In this document: positions 61,292-63,144 of the stretch, one piece after another
Layout of the letters: each line of letters opens with the position of its first letter
How positions within the stretch are numbered: position 1 is the stretch's first letter
DNA from: Leptospira sp.
GTDB taxonomy: Bacteria; Spirochaetota; Leptospiria; Leptospirales; Leptospiraceae
Assembly: GCA_009991425.1 (NCBI GenBank)
Contig: JAACWH010000052.1
Location: forward strand, 1-63,144
Direction of reading: 5' to 3'
Length of the DNA stretch: 63,144 nt
Notes under the pieces: model-generated
Seen by the model: the letters and a program-made list of their open reading frames with translations, nothing else
Databases searched by the model: none
What the model was told of the DNA's origin: nothing
Translations under genes and position numbers: made by a program

Positions 61292-61900
61292 ATGAATAAA
61301 TTATTAATAATCTCATCACTCATCACTGTATTTTCCCTACAAAATCTGTCTGCAGATTCTGAGAATTGCAAATACACTTATGACCCAGATCAAACCAAAC
61401 TAGAATGGACAGCCTACAAATTTACAGAAAAGACAGGAGTTAAAGGTACCTTTGATAAAATTTTAGTAAAGGGAGCTACTACCTCAAATTCTATTCAGAA
61501 TTCACTCGCAAATGCAAAATTTTCTATTTCACCTAGTGATATAAATTCTTCAGTTCCAGATAGAGATGCTAAGATTAAGGAATTTTTCTTTGGATATCCT
61601 AAGAATAAAAATCTAATCTCAGGGTCTTTATCCGACATAAATGGCAAGGATAAGGGTTCAGCTAATTTAATCTTGAATTTAAATGGAACGACCAATAAAG
61701 TCCCATTGAAATACAAAATTGATAAAGATACTATCATCGCTACTGGAGAATTAAATATTTTAGATTTTGGTTTGAGCAGCGGTCTAGCTAAACTTAATGA
61801 AGTTTGTTTAGATCTTCACAAAGGTTCGGATGGTAAAAGTAAATTATGGCCGACCGTAAGTTTAAAAATTGAGTCGAAATTTAAATCATCTTGCAAATAA
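61292..61900 (+). CDS. YceI-family periplasmic protein
   Basis: A 202-residue exported protein with signal peptide (about 1-21). The lipocalin-like YceI pattern is seen: YTYDPDQTKLEWTAYKFT near the start and ISPSDINSSVPDRDAKIKEFFF. YceI proteins bind isoprenoid-like lipids in the periplasm. An AAAAAGGAAG ribosome site precedes the ATG. It is divergent from the export operon. Confidence 0.9.
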   Translation: MNKLLIISSLITVFSLQNLSADSENCKYTYDPDQTKLEWTAYKFTEKTGVKGTFDKILVKGATTSNSIQNSLANAKFSISPSDINSSVPDRDAKIKEFFFGYPKNKNLISGSLSDINGKDKGSANLILNLNGTTNKVPLKYKIDKDTIIATGELNILDFGLSSGLAKLNEVCLDLHKGSDGKSKLWPTVSLKIESKFKSSCK

Positions 61901-61909
61901 AATGATTTC

Positions 61910-63079
61910 ATGAAGAAAATTTTCTACTCGATAGGAAAGAAATTTCTTTTCTATTTTCTTTTTCTACTTTGCAACCTTTTGGTTGCCAATCTCATTCTTT
62001 CCTTCTTTGATCCAGAACAAGTAATGGTTAAAAGTTATGATGAAGATTATCTCTTCATAATGTATCCAAATAAAGAAGGAGAAGTTGTATCCGAAGAATA
62101 TAAAACTAATGTTCTAACAAATGATTTCGGATTTAGACAAAAATTGCTACCTGATGAAATATTTGATACATTAATACTAGGTGATTCTTTTACAGAAGGA
62201 TGGGGTGTTGATGAATCAGAATCATTCGTTTCTGTAGCGAATGAATCCTTGCCTAATGGTAATAAAATCCGTAATCTCGGAATCCATGGCGCCTCCCCTG
62301 CATTTTATGCACTTCAGTTGGAAAAGCATATAGAAAACTTTAAGCCAAAGAAAGTTATCATTCAATTATTCGACAATGATTTAGACGATAATGATAAATT
62401 AACTGTCTTTATGAAGGTGGCAGATAATAGATCGATCCTAGGTCCAAAACCAAATATCTCAGTAAAAATTCTGGGTGAGACTCTATCAAATGGAATTAAA
62501 GAATCTACTCTTTATCGTCTTGGTAAAAGAATATCAGCAGCGATTAATAAACAACCTAATACTATCTTATATTACAAACCAGGCAAAGCTCCTAAGATTG
62601 AACTAATTTCACACGAGGAATCCATTCAAAAGTATGGTTCCATTCAACCTTTAGGTGATGAAATTTCTTCTAAGTATGGTGGACAATTTGAATTCTATAG
62701 CGATATAAACCCTGAGCTTTGGAAGAAAAGGTTGGATAATAATCTAATTTATCTCAATCAAATTTTTGAAATATGCCAAAGCAAAAATGTTGAGCTTAGT
62801 TTGATCTATATTCCAGCAAAAGAATTTTATGCAAAAGATGGAATAACAGGAAAACTTTTGAATTCTTCACTTAGTAAAAAATTAGAAATAAACCCTCATT
62901 CAAGACAGATTACTTCATTTTGCGAAAAGAATAGATTAACTTGTTATAATACTACAGAGATATTCTATTCCAAAAATCCAAATGAGATTTACTTTCCTTA
63001 CGATGCCCATTGGAATACTAAAGGACATCGCATTTTCGGGAATTTTCTTTCTGATTCTCTTAAAAAAGAGTATAGATAA
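61910..63079 (+). CDS. SGNH-fold hydrolase or acetyltransferase-like protein
   Basis: A 389-residue protein anchored by an N-terminal helix (about 13-35). The catalytic serine block is TLILGDSFTEGWGVDESESF; the C-terminal DAHWNTKGHRIFGNFL supplies the Asp-His pair. Such proteins often act on acyl esters of surface polymers together with an MBOAT protein. The tail of what looks like an MBOAT gene lies convergently at the window edge. Confidence 0.82.
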   Translation: MKKIFYSIGKKFLFYFLFLLCNLLVANLILSFFDPEQVMVKSYDEDYLFIMYPNKEGEVVSEEYKTNVLTNDFGFRQKLLPDEIFDTLILGDSFTEGWGVDESESFVSVANESLPNGNKIRNLGIHGASPAFYALQLEKHIENFKPKKVIIQLFDNDLDDNDKLTVFMKVADNRSILGPKPNISVKILGETLSNGIKESTLYRLGKRISAAINKQPNTILYYKPGKAPKIELISHEESIQKYGSIQPLGDEISSKYGGQFEFYSDINPELWKKRLDNNLIYLNQIFEICQSKNVELSLIYIPAKEFYAKDGITGKLLNSSLSKKLEINPHSRQITSFCEKNRLTCYNTTEIFYSKNPNEIYFPYDAHWNTKGHRIFGNFLSDSLKKEYR

Positions 63080-63144
63080 ACGGAGCTACTGCGGAGCCCT
63101 GCGTCAATACTATCAATGCGCCAAGAAGTACTAAAATAAGTATA
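63060..63144 (-). CDS. Possible MBOAT-family protein, C-terminal end (runs off window)
   Basis: The minus strand is open from the window edge to a TAA at 63062-63060. The 27 residues present form one membrane helix (ILILVLLGALIVLTQGS) and end with APFIYTLF, which resembles the AlgI/MBOAT C terminus (FIYFQF). The frame overlaps the end of the SGNH gene by 20 bases. This is a low-length inference. Confidence 0.45.
   Translation of the reverse strand, partial: ILILVLLGALIVLTQGSAVAPFIYTLF

Noticed and set aside
1..63144. CRISPR arrays, tRNA or rRNA genes, IS elements, prophage
   Set aside because: No regular spacer-repeat blocks, no cloverleaf-like intergenic sequence, no transposase or integrase and no terminal inverted repeats were seen by reading.

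Overview
The window is dense, AT-rich bacterial chromosome and most resembles Leptospira or a close low-GC relative among the Leptospirales. The assignment is inferred from gene content, without a database search. Supporting features are an flbD-motA-motB-fliL flagellar block, kdsB (Gram-negative lipopolysaccharide), a radical SAM protein resembling the spirochaete 'spiro-SPASM' family, many short spirochaete-style lipoproteins, frequent TTG starts, and the gene mix (split transhydrogenase, gcvTHP, YgiD-like dioxygenase, CZB chemoreceptor). I found no rRNA, tRNA, CRISPR array, insertion sequence, prophage or replication origin. No stretch longer than about 300 bases lacks a gene.

Layout. 1-1.1 kb: two overlapping lipoprotein genes and a secreted thioredoxin-like protein. 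1.4-2.8 kb: a small orphan gene and a Suppressor-of-fused (SUFU) domain protein. 2.8-9.6 kb: a tightly packed five-gene operon with a MoxR AAA+ ATPase, a vWA/beta-propeller-like protein and three companions, best read as a MoxR-vWA-bpX 'ternary' system of the kind proposed to act in NTP-dependent biological conflict. Its vWA protein carries a C-terminal domain resembling the C-terminal domain of ribosomal protein L7/L12. 9.8-11.8 kb: an orphan gene, a 34-residue lysine-rich histone-H1-like protein with its own terminator, and an MDR oxidoreductase. 11.9-16.3 kb: glycine cleavage gcvT-gcvH-gcvP. 16.4-20 kb: a thioredoxin-like ferredoxin, a cNMP-binding patatin and a soluble chemoreceptor. 20-25 kb: gmd, a two-component system, a Spy-like protein and an ECF sigma factor with a probable anti-sigma. 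25-30.4 kb (minus strand): a STAS protein, a dual-CNB protein, TPR and vWA envelope proteins, a CoA-type Nudix and RNase D. 30.4-33 kb: purF-queD-queC. 33-34.8 kb: membrane subunits of proton-translocating transhydrogenase. 34.8-41.2 kb (minus strand): a chain of overlapping genes (TPR, SpsF/PseG-like fusion, spiro-SPASM radical SAM, SurA-like chaperone, aspartokinase). 41-50 kb: a desaturase, cyclophilin, DUF4349, YgiD, an LDAH-like hydrolase, PilZ and envelope proteins, and a Nudix that appears to start at CTG. 50-55 kb: an MCE protein, a glycosyltransferase, the flagellar motor block and kdsB. 55-61 kb (minus strand): a lipoprotein and a TolC-HlyD-ABC export operon whose ABC ATPase has lost all canonical catalytic motifs. 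61-63 kb: YceI, an SGNH protein and the 3' end of a possible MBOAT acyltransferase.

How the parts work together. Much of the window serves the envelope: lipoproteins, glycan precursors, MCE, export and envelope-stress regulation. The two most unusual systems are the ternary operon at 2.86-9.6 kb and the pseudo-ATPase exporter at 56.1-61.2 kb. The 34-residue basic gene and the full-length form of the CTG-started Nudix gene are easily missed by automated calling because of their size and start codon.
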